Shown: positions 23,981 through 32,569 of the stretch, in pieces
Position numbering within the stretch: position 1 is the stretch's first letter
Layout: each line of letters opens with the position of its first letter
Assembly (NCBI RefSeq): GCF_000737325.1
Contig: NZ_CP011125.1
Coordinates: 2,046,001 to 2,110,000, forward strand
Source of the DNA: Sandaracinus amylolyticus
Lineage (GTDB): Bacteria; Myxococcota_A; Polyangia; Polyangiales; Sandaracinaceae
DNA length: 64,000 nt
Direction: 5' to 3'
The notes under the pieces: generated by a model
The model's database searches: none
The model's input: only the letters and a program-made list of their open reading frames with translations
Told to the model about the DNA's origin: nothing
Made by a program: the position numbers and the translations under genes

Positions 23981-26107
23981 TCAGCCGGGTCCATCACCCG
24001 CGGGCACCACGACGTAGACCGCCCGAGAGTCCAACACCGTCACCCCGTCTCCCCGCAGGTCGATCCACGTCACGAACACCTCGGGGTGCGGCCCGCCGCG
24101 GTGCACCTCGTTCGCGAGCTCGACCTGGAAGCGCACCGTCGTGCCCGGGATCACCTCGGTGAAGCCCTCGTCGGTCACCTCGCCGACCGCGCGGTCGTGG
24201 GGGATGCCGTCCGGCGCGTCCCAGCACGGCTCGATCGGCGGCGTCGCGCGGCAGCCGGGGCGACGGTCGCGCACGAACGCGCGCGGATCGATCTCGGGGC
24301 GCGGCGAGGGCTCGGCGCGCAGCGCGGTGTCGATGTCGAACGGGATGCGCGTCGCGACCGTGTCGATCGCTTCGGTCACCGTGTCGACGAACTCCTGGGT
24401 GCTCGTCGCGCCCTGCGGCATGTCGTAGACGAGCGCGCGCCCGTCGAGGTCGACGGTGCCGGTCGCGATCGCGGTCTGGTGCATGAAGAAGCACGGCGCG
24501 CTCTCGGCGGGCCCGGGCTCGTCCTCGCAGTGCGACTCGCCGGCGTTGATGCCGACGTAGCGCATGGCGCGCGCGTTCATCGCCGCGATCGCGTCGCTCC
24601 AGGTCGCCGGCGCGGGCGTGAAGCCCTGGTACGGCGAGCACGACGCGTGATCGCCGGGCGGCCCGTTGTGCGCGCACGCGTCGCTGAAGTGCACGACGAT
24701 CGGCAGCGCGTTCGAGCGGAAGCAGGGCGCGCCCCAGCGTCCGTCCTCGCAGTCCTCGGAGAGGCGCGGGATCGTGTAGAAGTAGCCGTTCATCGACCAC
24801 GCGCCGCCGCGCCCGGTCGCGACCTGGAGCAGCGCCTCGCTGTTCGACTCGGGCCAGTCGCCGCCGACGTGGATCTGCAGCGCCTCGAACGCGGCCTGCA
24901 CGTCGGCCGCGCGCTCGGGCGGGCTCATCTCGATCGCGATGCCGAAGACGCGATCGTCGCCGCTGCCGTAGATACCGAGCGGGAAGTCGTCGTGGTAGCC
25001 GCCCCCGAGCCACGCGCTCGGCACGCGGTCGCGGATGCGATCGATCAGGCCGGTGCCCGGCACCGCGACGGTGTCCTGGATGTGCTCGAGCACGCGCCCC
25101 ATCGAGCCGGTGGTGTCGGCGAGGAGCAGCACGTCGGCGACGCGCAGCAGCGTCGAGAGCTCGAGCTCGCGCACCACGCTCGGCGCCTCGTACGGGAGCA
25201 CGACGTAGTAGTCGTCGCTCGGGATCCCGCAGTCGGGATCGATCGCGCAGCCGCACGCCTCCTCGGTGCCGTCCTCGCACTCGACGTCGTGGCGCGCGTA
25301 CTCGACGAGATCGCCGAAGCCGTCGTCGTCGCTGTCGGGATCGCAGGGGTCCATCCCGGCGTCGCGCTCGTCGCCGTCGCGCACTCCGTCGCCGTCGCGA
25401 TCGACGTCGAGCGCGTCGACGAGCTCGTCGTCCGCGGGCTCGCCGGTCGCGACGTCGATCTCGTCGTCGCAGGTGATCGGCGGCGTGGTGAGCTCGCCGT
25501 CGCCGGCCTCGTCGGCGTCGAGGATGCCGTCGCCGTCGGCGTCGAGATCGCGGAACGAGGGCACGTCGTCGGCGTCGGGATCGCCCGCGGCCTCGTGGGC
25601 GTCGGAGATGGTGTCGCCGTCGCTGTCGGGATCGAGCGCGTCGGGCGTGCCGTCGTCGTCGGTGTCGACGGGCTCGCTCGCGTCCTGCTCGATCGTGTTC
25701 GCGATGCCGTCGCCGTCGGTGTCGGTGTCGAGGCCGTCGACGACGTCGTCGCCGTCGAGGTCGGTCTCCCACTGCGTCGCGTCGAGGACGCTGTCGTCGT
25801 TGCCGTCGACGTCGCGCACGTCGGGCACGCCGTCGCCGTCGCGATCGGGCAGCGAGACGCAGGGCGTGTCGCCCGCCTCGAGCGCGTCGTCGCGTCCGTC
25901 GCCGTCGCTGTCGGTCTCGTCGGCGTCGGAGACGAAGTCGCGATCGGTGTCGAGCAGCTCCTCGAGCACGTCGGGCACTCCGTCGCCGTCGCGATCGGGG
26001 CTCTGCTCGCACGCGCCGGGACCGCCGTCGCCGGGGGGCGTGTCGCGAGGGACGGTGCACGCGGGGAGCGCGAGCGCGAGGAGCAACGCGAGACGGAGGT
26101 GGTGCAT
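23981..26107 (-). CDS. Secreted lipoprotein with TSP3 calcium-binding repeats and a von Willebrand A-like domain
   Basis: 708 residues from ATG 26107. After a lipoprotein signal (LALLLALALPAC) come about ten thrombospondin type-3-like calcium repeats (DRDGDGVPDVLEE, DSDGDGRDDALEAGD, DTDGDGIANTIEQD and so on). A Cys-containing spacer leads to a von Willebrand A-like domain beginning LRVADVLLLADTTGSMGRVL. The MIDAS Asp-x-Thr-Gly-Ser (DTTGS) is a permitted variant of DxSxS. Several Cys residues in the domain suggest disulfides. The C-terminus has a beta-sandwich (TTVRFQVELANEVHRGG). It is probably a calcium-stiffened adhesion protein on the cell surface. It forms a three-gene cluster with the next two lipoproteins (8- and 18-bp gaps). 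Confidence 0.88.
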   Translation of the reverse strand: MHHLRLALLLALALPACTVPRDTPPGDGGPGACEQSPDRDGDGVPDVLEELLDTDRDFVSDADETDSDGDGRDDALEAGDTPCVSLPDRDGDGVPDVRDVDGNDDSVLDATQWETDLDGDDVVDGLDTDTDGDGIANTIEQDASEPVDTDDDGTPDALDPDSDGDTISDAHEAAGDPDADDVPSFRDLDADGDGILDADEAGDGELTTPPITCDDEIDVATGEPADDELVDALDVDRDGDGVRDGDERDAGMDPCDPDSDDDGFGDLVEYARHDVECEDGTEEACGCAIDPDCGIPSDDYYVVLPYEAPSVVRELELSTLLRVADVLLLADTTGSMGRVLEHIQDTVAVPGTGLIDRIRDRVPSAWLGGGYHDDFPLGIYGSGDDRVFGIAIEMSPPERAADVQAAFEALQIHVGGDWPESNSEALLQVATGRGGAWSMNGYFYTIPRLSEDCEDGRWGAPCFRSNALPIVVHFSDACAHNGPPGDHASCSPYQGFTPAPATWSDAIAAMNARAMRYVGINAGESHCEDEPGPAESAPCFFMHQTAIATGTVDLDGRALVYDMPQGATSTQEFVDTVTEAIDTVATRIPFDIDTALRAEPSPRPEIDPRAFVRDRRPGCRATPPIEPCWDAPDGIPHDRAVGEVTDEGFTEVIPGTTVRFQVELANEVHRGGPHPEVFVTWIDLRGDGVTVLDSRAVYVVVPAGDGPG

Positions 26108-26115
26108 GACGGCTC

Positions 26116-27024
26116 TCAGCGCGCGGCGGGGATCGGCTCGCACTCGGTCACGTACTCGGCCTCGCAGCCCGCGCGGTCGGTGCCCTCGACGCGCCAGCAC
26201 GAGGTGCCGTCGCAGCTGCACCCGACGAGCTCCACGCACGCGGTGCCGTCCCAGCGCCACCCGATGCTCGAGGGCTCGTCGCATCCGGTGGTGACCGCCG
26301 CGGCGTCCTGCGCCTGACAGCGGTGCGCGATGCAGGTCTCGGATCCGACGCGGCACGCGTCGCGGCTCGCGAAGAGGCTCGGGCAGAAGGTGCCGGTGCA
26401 GGTGCAGCCGACGACGGGCGCGCAGGTGTTGCCGTCCCACTTCCAGCCGAGCTCGGTGGTGCAGCCCTCGCCCTCGCCCCACGCGTCGTCGCCGTTGCAC
26501 ACGCTGGGCGGCGGGCACTCGCCTTCCATGACGACCTCGAAGCCGGCGCGGTGCGCCTCGCACGCGTTGTCGTAGGTCGTGCCGTTGCACGCGCAGACGG
26601 GCTGCTCGGGCTGCTCGTCGCACGACGTCGGGCGCTCACGGCAGAGCCCGACCTCGTCGAGCGCGCCGCACGCGCCCTCGATGTAGAAGTCGCAGTACTC
26701 GTCGCTCGCGCAGCGTCCGTGGAAGAGACTGCCGCACATCCGCGACGGGTCGGGACAGACGATCTCGCCGCACGACTCCGTCGCGCAGTCGCGACCTTCG
26801 TAGTGGCACTCGGGCGGGAGCTCGACGCAGTCGAGCTCGCAGCCGCCGGCGTCCGGCTCGTCGGTGTCGCCGGCGTCGCTTCCGGCGTCGACGACGAGCG
26901 TCTGGGCGTCGACGCCGGCGTCGGTCGGGGCACCGGAGTCGGTGTCGGTGTCGTCGCCGCGGCCGGTGCATCCGGACACGAGCGCGAGCGTGAGCGTCAG
27001 AGTCAGCGTGCGAGTCATCGACAT
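26116..27024 (-). CDS. Cys-rich lipoprotein with a Kazal-like module
   Basis: 302 residues from ATG 27024 behind a GAGGGGG site. A lipoprotein signal (LTLTLALVSGC) precedes an Asp/Ala/Gly linker. A Kazal-type pattern follows: CDEQPEQPVCACNGTTYDNA then CEAHRAGFEVVMEGEC, matching the consensus C-PVC-x-NG-x-TY-x-N-x-C-x-A---G---G-C. The rest is two related Cys-rich units (GWKWDGNTCAPVVGCTCTGT and GWRWDGTACVELVGCSCDGT). Kazal domains inhibit serine proteases; secreted inhibitors beside the proteases at 2.8, 38.9 and 40.8 kb would make sense for a predatory or lytic bacterium, but this is an inference. Its start lies 18 bp from the TolB-like gene stop. Confidence 0.8.
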   Translation of the reverse strand: MSMTRTLTLTLTLALVSGCTGRGDDTDTDSGAPTDAGVDAQTLVVDAGSDAGDTDEPDAGGCELDCVELPPECHYEGRDCATESCGEIVCPDPSRMCGSLFHGRCASDEYCDFYIEGACGALDEVGLCRERPTSCDEQPEQPVCACNGTTYDNACEAHRAGFEVVMEGECPPPSVCNGDDAWGEGEGCTTELGWKWDGNTCAPVVGCTCTGTFCPSLFASRDACRVGSETCIAHRCQAQDAAAVTTGCDEPSSIGWRWDGTACVELVGCSCDGTSCWRVEGTDRAGCEAEYVTECEPIPAAR

Positions 27025-27042
27025 GCCCCCTCGTGATTCGAG

Positions 27043-28926
27043 TCAGATCGGCGGAGCGGTACAGATGCCTTCATCGGTGCACTCTCCGGAGCAGCACTCC
27101 GATCCATCCGCGCACGACTGGCCTCCTCCGCGGCACGACTCCGGCGCCCAATAGGCAGCGACGTTGTCGTAGTCGCGCTCTTGGCCGGGCAGCCAGACGG
27201 GCGGATGCGAAGCGTCGACTCCGTCGTCGGGATCGGCGTCGACCGCGGTGATCCAGAGCTGCCGGATGCGGCGGCCCCAGGTGCCGGCGCGCGCGTTGCC
27301 GTAGTCGCGGCGCGAGTGGAACGCGACCCAGTAGAAGCGTCGATCGTCGGCCTCGTCGGTGACGTAGGGCGAGACCGTGGGCCAGAACGCGTCGGTGCCG
27401 CCGCTCGCCGCGTCGAGGCGCGCGGTGTGTCCGTCCTCGACGCGCGCGAGGTAGAGCGCGGCGCGCGCGCCGGGCGCGCCGGAGGTGAACGCCTGCGCGC
27501 CGTGCTGGAAGACGAGGAAGCGATCGTCGGGCGTCCAGCTCGGGAGCGCGTCGCGCGAGCCACCCTCGGGCGCGCTCGAGAGATCGGCCCCGGCGTGCAG
27601 CGCGCGCGAGGTCGCGAAGGCGCTGGTGTCGGCGTCCTCGCGGGTCGCGACGTGCAGCGTGGAGGGCGCGTCGCTCTCGCTCGCGTCGGCGACGATCCAC
27701 GCGGCGAGATCACCCGAGGGCGACCACGTCGGCATCGAGGCGAGCGTGGTGGGCAGGCCGCTGCTCGCGACCTCGAGCCCGGTGCGCGCGTCGACGACGA
27801 AGAGGCGGCCTTCCCACGCCGCGAGGAGGCGCTCGCCGGTGGGATCGAAGGACGCGGTGTCGATCCCGGGGCGCGGCTCGTAGCGCATCGGCGGGGGATC
27901 GGTCGTCGTGTCCTCGGCGAGATCGACGATCCAGCTCGCGTCGTCGTCGAAGCGGCGCCCGAAGAGCCAGCGCCCGTTGCGCGAGACGGTGTGGCAGGCC
28001 ATGCAGCGCTGGCCGCCGGCGTCGGCGCGCGGCGGGTTCGGCACGACGTCGCGCGGGGTCGCGGTCTGGGGATCGATCGCGAGGATGCGGCCGCGCTCGA
28101 GCGCCCAGTAGTAGACCTCGCCGAGCACGCCCCCGCGCGCGACGTGCATCGTCACCGGCGCGGCGCCACGCACCACGCGCTCGTGGGCGGCCTGCCAGCG
28201 ATCGATCTCGAACGTGATCGGCGCGTCGGGATCGGCGTCCGCGAGCAAGCGCCATCGTTCTTGAGCGATCGTCCAAGAATGCTCGAACGTGTCGCTGCTG
28301 CGCAGGTACGTGACGAGCTCGACGTGGGTGCTGCGCGCGCGGACGCGATAGAGGTCGCCGTCGCCGGTCTGCGGCTGCCACTGGACGACCGGCGCGCGGA
28401 GGTTGCGCGGCATCACCGCGCCCTCGAGCGGGTAGAGGATGCGCGGCGCGGCTGCGGCGTCGACGACCGGCTCGGCGTCGAAGCGCGCGACCTCGTCGTC
28501 GGTGAGATCGCCGCGGGTGCGCCGCTCGATGCGCGCGACGAGGCGACCCTCGCCGACGATCGTGGTCACGCCGCGGTCGAGCCGCGCGAGCACCGCGCTC
28601 TCGCCGCCGCGCGAGCCGTCGATCGTCGCGACCCCCTCGGGCGTGATCGTCGCGAGCGAGGGCGAGCCGAGGATCCAGGTGATGCCCTCGGCGGGACGCT
28701 CGTCGCCGTCGGCCTCGATCGCGATGGCGCGCACGGTGCCGCTCGCAGGCTCGCCGTCGCGCGAGAGGAGCTCGAGGCGCTCGGGCTCGACGCGGATCGC
28801 GACGACCGCGTTCGGATCGCCCGCGTCGCCGGTGGACGCGTCGAGCGTGGGCGCGACGGGATCGTTCGAGCACGCGGCGAGGAGGACGCCGGCGAAGGCG
28901 GCGCGCGCGCGGAGACGAGTGAGCAT
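27043..28926 (-). CDS. Secreted TolB-like propeller lipoprotein with a CxxCH motif
   Basis: 627 residues from ATG 28926. A lipoprotein signal (MLTRLRARAAFAGVLLAAC) is followed by an Ig-like domain, then beta-propeller blades of the PD40/TolB kind (PGIDTASFDPTGERLLAAWE, SMPTWSPSGDLAAWIVADAS, DALPSWTPDDRFLVFQHGAQ). Within the region preceding the blades is RADAGGQRCMACHTVSRNG, a CxxCH haem-attachment signature with a downstream His/Met context, so a covalently bound c-type haem is possible. Cys-rich residues end it (SCADGSECCSGECTDEGIC). The protein may couple electron transfer to a propeller-based binding function at the envelope. It begins a cluster of three lipoproteins. Confidence 0.78.
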   Translation of the reverse strand: MLTRLRARAAFAGVLLAACSNDPVAPTLDASTGDAGDPNAVVAIRVEPERLELLSRDGEPASGTVRAIAIEADGDERPAEGITWILGSPSLATITPEGVATIDGSRGGESAVLARLDRGVTTIVGEGRLVARIERRTRGDLTDDEVARFDAEPVVDAAAAPRILYPLEGAVMPRNLRAPVVQWQPQTGDGDLYRVRARSTHVELVTYLRSSDTFEHSWTIAQERWRLLADADPDAPITFEIDRWQAAHERVVRGAAPVTMHVARGGVLGEVYYWALERGRILAIDPQTATPRDVVPNPPRADAGGQRCMACHTVSRNGRWLFGRRFDDDASWIVDLAEDTTTDPPPMRYEPRPGIDTASFDPTGERLLAAWEGRLFVVDARTGLEVASSGLPTTLASMPTWSPSGDLAAWIVADASESDAPSTLHVATREDADTSAFATSRALHAGADLSSAPEGGSRDALPSWTPDDRFLVFQHGAQAFTSGAPGARAALYLARVEDGHTARLDAASGGTDAFWPTVSPYVTDEADDRRFYWVAFHSRRDYGNARAGTWGRRIRQLWITAVDADPDDGVDASHPPVWLPGQERDYDNVAAYWAPESCRGGGQSCADGSECCSGECTDEGICTAPPI

Positions 28927-28984
28927 TCGGCGGGGCTCCGGGGAAGGATTGGGCGGCCCCCGCCGCATCCGTCACGCCTGGCGC

Positions 28985-29674
28985 TCAGCCGTTCGGCGGG
29001 GTCACCAGGCGGCCGTCCGCCATCGCGATCGCGCGGTCGACGCGGGGGTCGTCGGCGAGGCGGGGATCGTGGGTCGCGCAGACGATCGCGCGGCCCTCGT
29101 CGCGCAGCGCCGCGAGCAGCGCGACGACCTCGGTGGCGTTCGCGGCGTCGAGGTGCGCGGTGGGCTCGTCGAGGAGGAGCACGCGGGGATCGCGCACCAG
29201 CGCGCGCACGATCGCGCCGCGCTGGCGCTCGCCGCCCGAGAGCTTGCTCGCGCGCGCCTTCGCCTTGCTCGCGAGGCCGAAGCGCTCGAGCAGGGAGGTC
29301 GCGCGGGCGCGCTCGTCGCGCGTCGCGCCGCCGGTGGGGACGAGCGGCAGGAGCACGTTCTCGTCGAGCGTCATGTCCGGGACGAGCGCGAGCTCCTGGA
29401 AGACGAAGCCGATCTTGGTGCGGCGCAGCTCGGTGCGATGGCGATCGCGCAGGTGGACGATCGACTCGCCCTCGACGCGCACGTCGCCGCTCGTCGGTGC
29501 GATCATGCCGCCGAGGAGGCCGAGCAGCGTGGTCTTGCCCGAGCCGCTCGGGCCGCGCAGCGCGACGAGCGAGCCCGCGTCGATCGTGATCGAGACGCGA
29601 TCGACGGCGAGGTGACGACGCTCGCCATCGAGGTAGCGCTTGGTGACGTCGACGGTCTCGAGCAGCGCGCTCAC
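28985..29674 (-). CDS. MacB/LolD-type ABC transporter ATPase
   Basis: 229 residues from GTG 29674, chosen because GGGAGG sits just upstream; a longer form from 29713 would overlap the permease. It has Walker A (GPSGSGKTTLLGLLGG), Q-loop (VFQELALVPDMTL), ABC signature (KLSGGERQRGAIVRALVRDP), Walker B (VLLLDEPTAHLDAAN) and the H-switch (AIVCATHDPRLAD). The closest group is the LolD/MacB/FtsE class, whose partners are FtsX-type permeases, and an FtsX-type permease precedes it. It is the last gene of the overlapping operon starting at 32528, which also holds a MlaE-type permease. Confidence 0.93.
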   Translation of the reverse strand: MSALLETVDVTKRYLDGERRHLAVDRVSITIDAGSLVALRGPSGSGKTTLLGLLGGMIAPTSGDVRVEGESIVHLRDRHRTELRRTKIGFVFQELALVPDMTLDENVLLPLVPTGGATRDERARATSLLERFGLASKAKARASKLSGGERQRGAIVRALVRDPRVLLLDEPTAHLDAANATEVVALLAALRDEGRAIVCATHDPRLADDPRVDRAIAMADGRLVTPPNG

Positions 29675-29702
29675 CGCGGCCTCCCGACCTGGTCGATGGC
29701 GC

Positions 29703-30872
29703 TCACGCGCCACCCCGCAGCAAGCGATCGGGATCGAGCATCGCGGCGCGCCACGCGGGCACGACGCTCACCGCGACGAAGGGCACGACCACCGCGCTCA
29801 CGATCGCGAGCACCTGCGCGAGATCGACCGCGGGCGCGAGCGCGAGATCGGCGTGGAGCACGCTCCATCCGAAGAGCGCGTCGGCGATGCCGGGCGCGCC
29901 GAGCCAGAACGCGTGCACGTAGCCGAGCACGACGCCCGCGACCGAGCCCACGAGCGCGACCAGGCCCGACTCCCACATCCGTGCCGTGAGCACGTCATGG
30001 GTGCTCCAGCCCGTCGCCTTGAGCACGCCGATCTCGCGGCGCTCCGCTTCGCCGAGCCCGGTGAGGCGATCCCACGCGAGCAGGAGCAGCGCGAGCAGCG
30101 CCGGGACCAGCATCGCGCCCACCAGCCCGGCGCGCGCGTCGAACGTGAGCTCGTACGTGCGCTCGAGCAGCTGCCGATCGATCACCCGCGCGCCGCTGAT
30201 CGCCTGCGCGATCTCGGCGGTGACCACCGCGGCTTCTTCGTCGCGCGCGAGGTCGATCGCGAGGTCGGTCGCCATCGCGTCGGGTACGCCGAGCAGCGAG
30301 CGCGCGCGGGTGTCGGTCGCGATCACGAGATCGCTCCCGAGCGCTGCGGTGCGCGCGTCGAGCACGCCGGAGATCGTCAGCACGACGGGCGTCGCGCCCT
30401 CGGTCGCGGTGAGCGCGATCTGATCGCCGGCGCGCGCGCCGAGCAGCCGCGCGATGCCCGAGCCCACGACGATCTCGTCGTCGCGCTCGGGCCACCGCCC
30501 ATCGACGATGTCGGCGTCGTCGCGCGCGCCCATCCCGATCACCACGACGTTGCCCTCGATCGGCGCGACGAAGAGATAGCCCCACACCCGCGGGCGCACG
30601 CTGCGCACGCCGGGCAGATCGAGCGCCTCGATCGTCTGCGCTTCGCTCTCCGCGATCAGCGCGGGACGTCCGGCGATCAAGCGCTGCACCGTGAGATCGG
30701 GGAGCCCCTCCGCGAGCGCGCGGTACTCGGCGCGCATCGCCTCGGCGAGGAACGCCGTCGATCCGAAGAGCGCGACGACCGCGGCGAGCCCGACCACGAT
30801 CGCGGCGTTGCGCCCGGCGCGGCGCCGCAGCGCGCCCAGCGCGTGATCGAGCAGCGCGAGCTGGCGCTTCAT
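29703..30872 (-). CDS. FtsX/MacB-type ABC permease
   Basis: 389 residues from ATG 30872. One N-terminal membrane helix (NAAIVVGLAAVVALFGSTAF) is followed by a large periplasmic domain of about 200 residues, then three C-terminal membrane helices (LVGAMLVPALLALLLLAWDR, LVALVGSVAGVVLGYVHAFW and VLAIVSAVVVPFVAVSVVP), with the coupling sequence GEAERREIGVLKATGWSTHDVL that is typical of FtsX permeases contacting the ATPase. Its start overlaps the stop of the small gene at 30869 by four bases. Such pairs export lipoproteins, peptides or substrates across or through the envelope. It is likely the partner of the ATPase at 28985. Confidence 0.9.
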   Translation of the reverse strand: MKRQLALLDHALGALRRRAGRNAAIVVGLAAVVALFGSTAFLAEAMRAEYRALAEGLPDLTVQRLIAGRPALIAESEAQTIEALDLPGVRSVRPRVWGYLFVAPIEGNVVVIGMGARDDADIVDGRWPERDDEIVVGSGIARLLGARAGDQIALTATEGATPVVLTISGVLDARTAALGSDLVIATDTRARSLLGVPDAMATDLAIDLARDEEAAVVTAEIAQAISGARVIDRQLLERTYELTFDARAGLVGAMLVPALLALLLLAWDRLTGLGEAERREIGVLKATGWSTHDVLTARMWESGLVALVGSVAGVVLGYVHAFWLGAPGIADALFGWSVLHADLALAPAVDLAQVLAIVSAVVVPFVAVSVVPAWRAAMLDPDRLLRGGA

Positions 30873-31186
30873 CGCCGCTCGAGCCTTCCGGTCGCGCCTG
30901 CGCGCAGCACCTCGCGCGGCGGTGCGATCCACGCGCCGGCGGGATCGACGTCGAGCGCGCCCGGCGCGTCGGAGAGCGCGCCCGCGGGCTCGACCTGCGA
31001 GGGATGACGCAGCCACCGCGCACCGCTCGAGAGCGCGAGATCGGGCAGCCCGATCGTCCTCGCGAGCGCGACACGCTGCGCGCGTCCCGCGGCGTCGTCG
31101 GCGCGCCGCCGCACTGCATCGATCACCACGCCCGCGATCATCAGCGCGAGCACCGTGAGCGCAGCCGCGAGCACGCGCAGGCGCAT
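30869..31186 (-). CDS. Small single-pass membrane protein inside the MlaE/FtsX operon
   Basis: 105 residues from ATG 31186. One membrane helix near the N-terminus (VLAAALTVLALMIAGVVIDA) with a periplasmic Arg-rich, then disordered tail (LSSGARWLRHPSQVEPAGAL). No family recognised. Its start ATG shares one base with the stop of the MlaE-type gene and its stop overlaps the FtsX-permease start by four bases, so the three are likely translated together. It could be an accessory anchor or a fused-out remnant of a larger subunit such as an MlaD-like domain, but no MCE signature is visible. Confidence 0.65.
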   Translation of the reverse strand: MRLRVLAAALTVLALMIAGVVIDAVRRRADDAAGRAQRVALARTIGLPDLALSSGARWLRHPSQVEPAGALSDAPGALDVDPAGAWIAPPREVLRAGATGRLERR

Positions 31187-32007
31187 CACCGCGTCATGAA
31201 CTGCATGAAGAACTGGGTGAGCAGCGCGTCGGCGATCAGGATGCTGATCGCGACGACCACGACCGACGTCGTCGTCGCGCGCCCGACGCCCTCGGTGCCG
31301 CCGCGCGTCGTGATGCCGTAGTACGAGCCGAGCACCGCGATCAAGAACCCGAAGAACGGCGTCTTGCCGATGCCCGAGAGGAAGTCCTCGACCCAGATCG
31401 AATCGAGCGCGCTGGTCACGAAGAACGGGATCGCCATCCCGAACGAGAGGTTGCAGACGATCGCCGCGCTGCCGATGCCGAGCACCAGCGCGAACACGGT
31501 GAGCATCGGCATCATCACGATGCCCGCGAGCATGCGCGGCACGACGAGCTTCTTGATCGGGTCGGCGCCGAGCGCGCGGATCGCGTCGATCTGCTCGGTG
31601 ACCGCCATCGATCCGAGCTCCGCCGCGATGCCCGCGCCGATGCGGCACCCGACGACGAGCGCGGTGAGCGAGGGCGCGAGCTCGCGCGCCTCGGACAGGC
31701 CGACGATGCGTCCCGTGCTCTCGCGCGCGCCGAAGCGCTCGAGCGAGAACGCGAACTGGATCGCCATGACGATGCCGACGAAGATCGCGGTCGCCGCGGC
31801 GATGCCGAACGACTTCACGCCCATCTGCTCGAGCTGGTAGAGGAACGAGCGCATCTCGAAGCGCGTCGTGAAGAGCGCGCGGAACGCGCGGAGCGTCATC
31901 GCCGCGATGCCGCCCATCTGGTTCATCGCGCGGATCATCCGCGCGCCCTGCGCCTCGATCGCGCGGACGACGAGCGACTTCTCGGCCGGCGTCGGCTGCG
32001 CGCTCAC
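31186..32007 (-). CDS. MlaE-family lipid ABC permease
   Basis: 273 residues from GTG 32007. The MlaE/YrbE signatures are clear: AMTLRAFRALFTTRFEMRSF, then LYQLEQMGVKSFGIAAATA and a hydrophobic stretch with GIVMAIQFAFSLERFGA, the conserved ELAPSLTALVVGCRIGAGIA block followed by AELGSMAVTEQIDAIRALGA, and the DPIKKLVVPRMLAGIVMMPM region, ending GITTRGGTEGVGRATTTSVV. MlaE proteins form the transmembrane core of lipid-transport ABC complexes of the Mla/MCE type. Unusually, no MlaF-type ATPase or MCE (MlaD) gene is adjacent; the nearby ATPase is of the MacB type. Its start overlaps the lipoprotein stop by four bases. Confidence 0.92.
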   Translation of the reverse strand: MSAQPTPAEKSLVVRAIEAQGARMIRAMNQMGGIAAMTLRAFRALFTTRFEMRSFLYQLEQMGVKSFGIAAATAIFVGIVMAIQFAFSLERFGARESTGRIVGLSEARELAPSLTALVVGCRIGAGIAAELGSMAVTEQIDAIRALGADPIKKLVVPRMLAGIVMMPMLTVFALVLGIGSAAIVCNLSFGMAIPFFVTSALDSIWVEDFLSGIGKTPFFGFLIAVLGSYYGITTRGGTEGVGRATTTSVVVVAISILIADALLTQFFMQFMTR

Positions 32008-32528
32008 CGGACCTCCGTCGTGAACTCCGACACGAAGCGCTCGAACGCGGGCTGCGCGCCGCCGAAGGGCGTGCCCGGCGGCGTGATCAGCGCGAAGTCG
32101 TAGACGCAGTCGTCCTTCTTGAGCACGACGAAGAGCAGCTCGCGGGGGACTCCGTCGAGGGTCGCGACCGCATGGGTGCGCAGCGCCTCGCGCGCGTCCA
32201 TCGGCACGAACTCCTGCTCGACGATCTCGCGCTCGCGGAACCCGATGAGCAGGTGGTTCGTGAGCGCGGTGAGCGGGACGTCGCGCGACGGATCGCAGGT
32301 CGCGTTCACCTGCACGATCGCGCCGAGCGACTCGTTGTGCCACGCGAGGTCGTTCTGCCCCGCGACCGAGAGCTGCGACCAGCCCGGCCCGAGATCGCCG
32401 ATGCGATAGTGAGCTTCTGCGTCGCGGAACACGCCGCCCTGCAATGTGGGTCCGCCGCACGCGCTGACCAGCGCCGCGACGCAGACGGAGCAGAGCTGGG
32501 CGGAGATGGCCCGACCGGGGGCTGGCAC
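32004..32528 (-). CDS. Lipoprotein heading the MlaE/FtsX operon
   Basis: 174 residues from GTG 32528; GTG 32555 in the same frame is an alternative. Signal with lipobox LVSAC (AISAQLCSVCVAALVSACGG). The mature part is small and beta-rich (AHYRIGDLGPGWSQLSVAGQ, LAWHNESLGAIVQVNATCDP, LDGVPRELLFVVLKKDDCVY) with a disulfide pair possible between the two later Cys. Its stop is overlapped by the MlaE-type start (GTGA), so the two are probably coupled. It may be a lipid-binding or anchoring partner of the transporter; no family match is certain. Confidence 0.72.
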   Translation of the reverse strand: MPAPGRAISAQLCSVCVAALVSACGGPTLQGGVFRDAEAHYRIGDLGPGWSQLSVAGQNDLAWHNESLGAIVQVNATCDPSRDVPLTALTNHLLIGFREREIVEQEFVPMDAREALRTHAVATLDGVPRELLFVVLKKDDCVYDFALITPPGTPFGGAQPAFERFVSEFTTEVR

Positions 32529-32569
32529 GGCCGCGGTATAAGGGCGGATCTCCACGGTTGCAACGAGGA

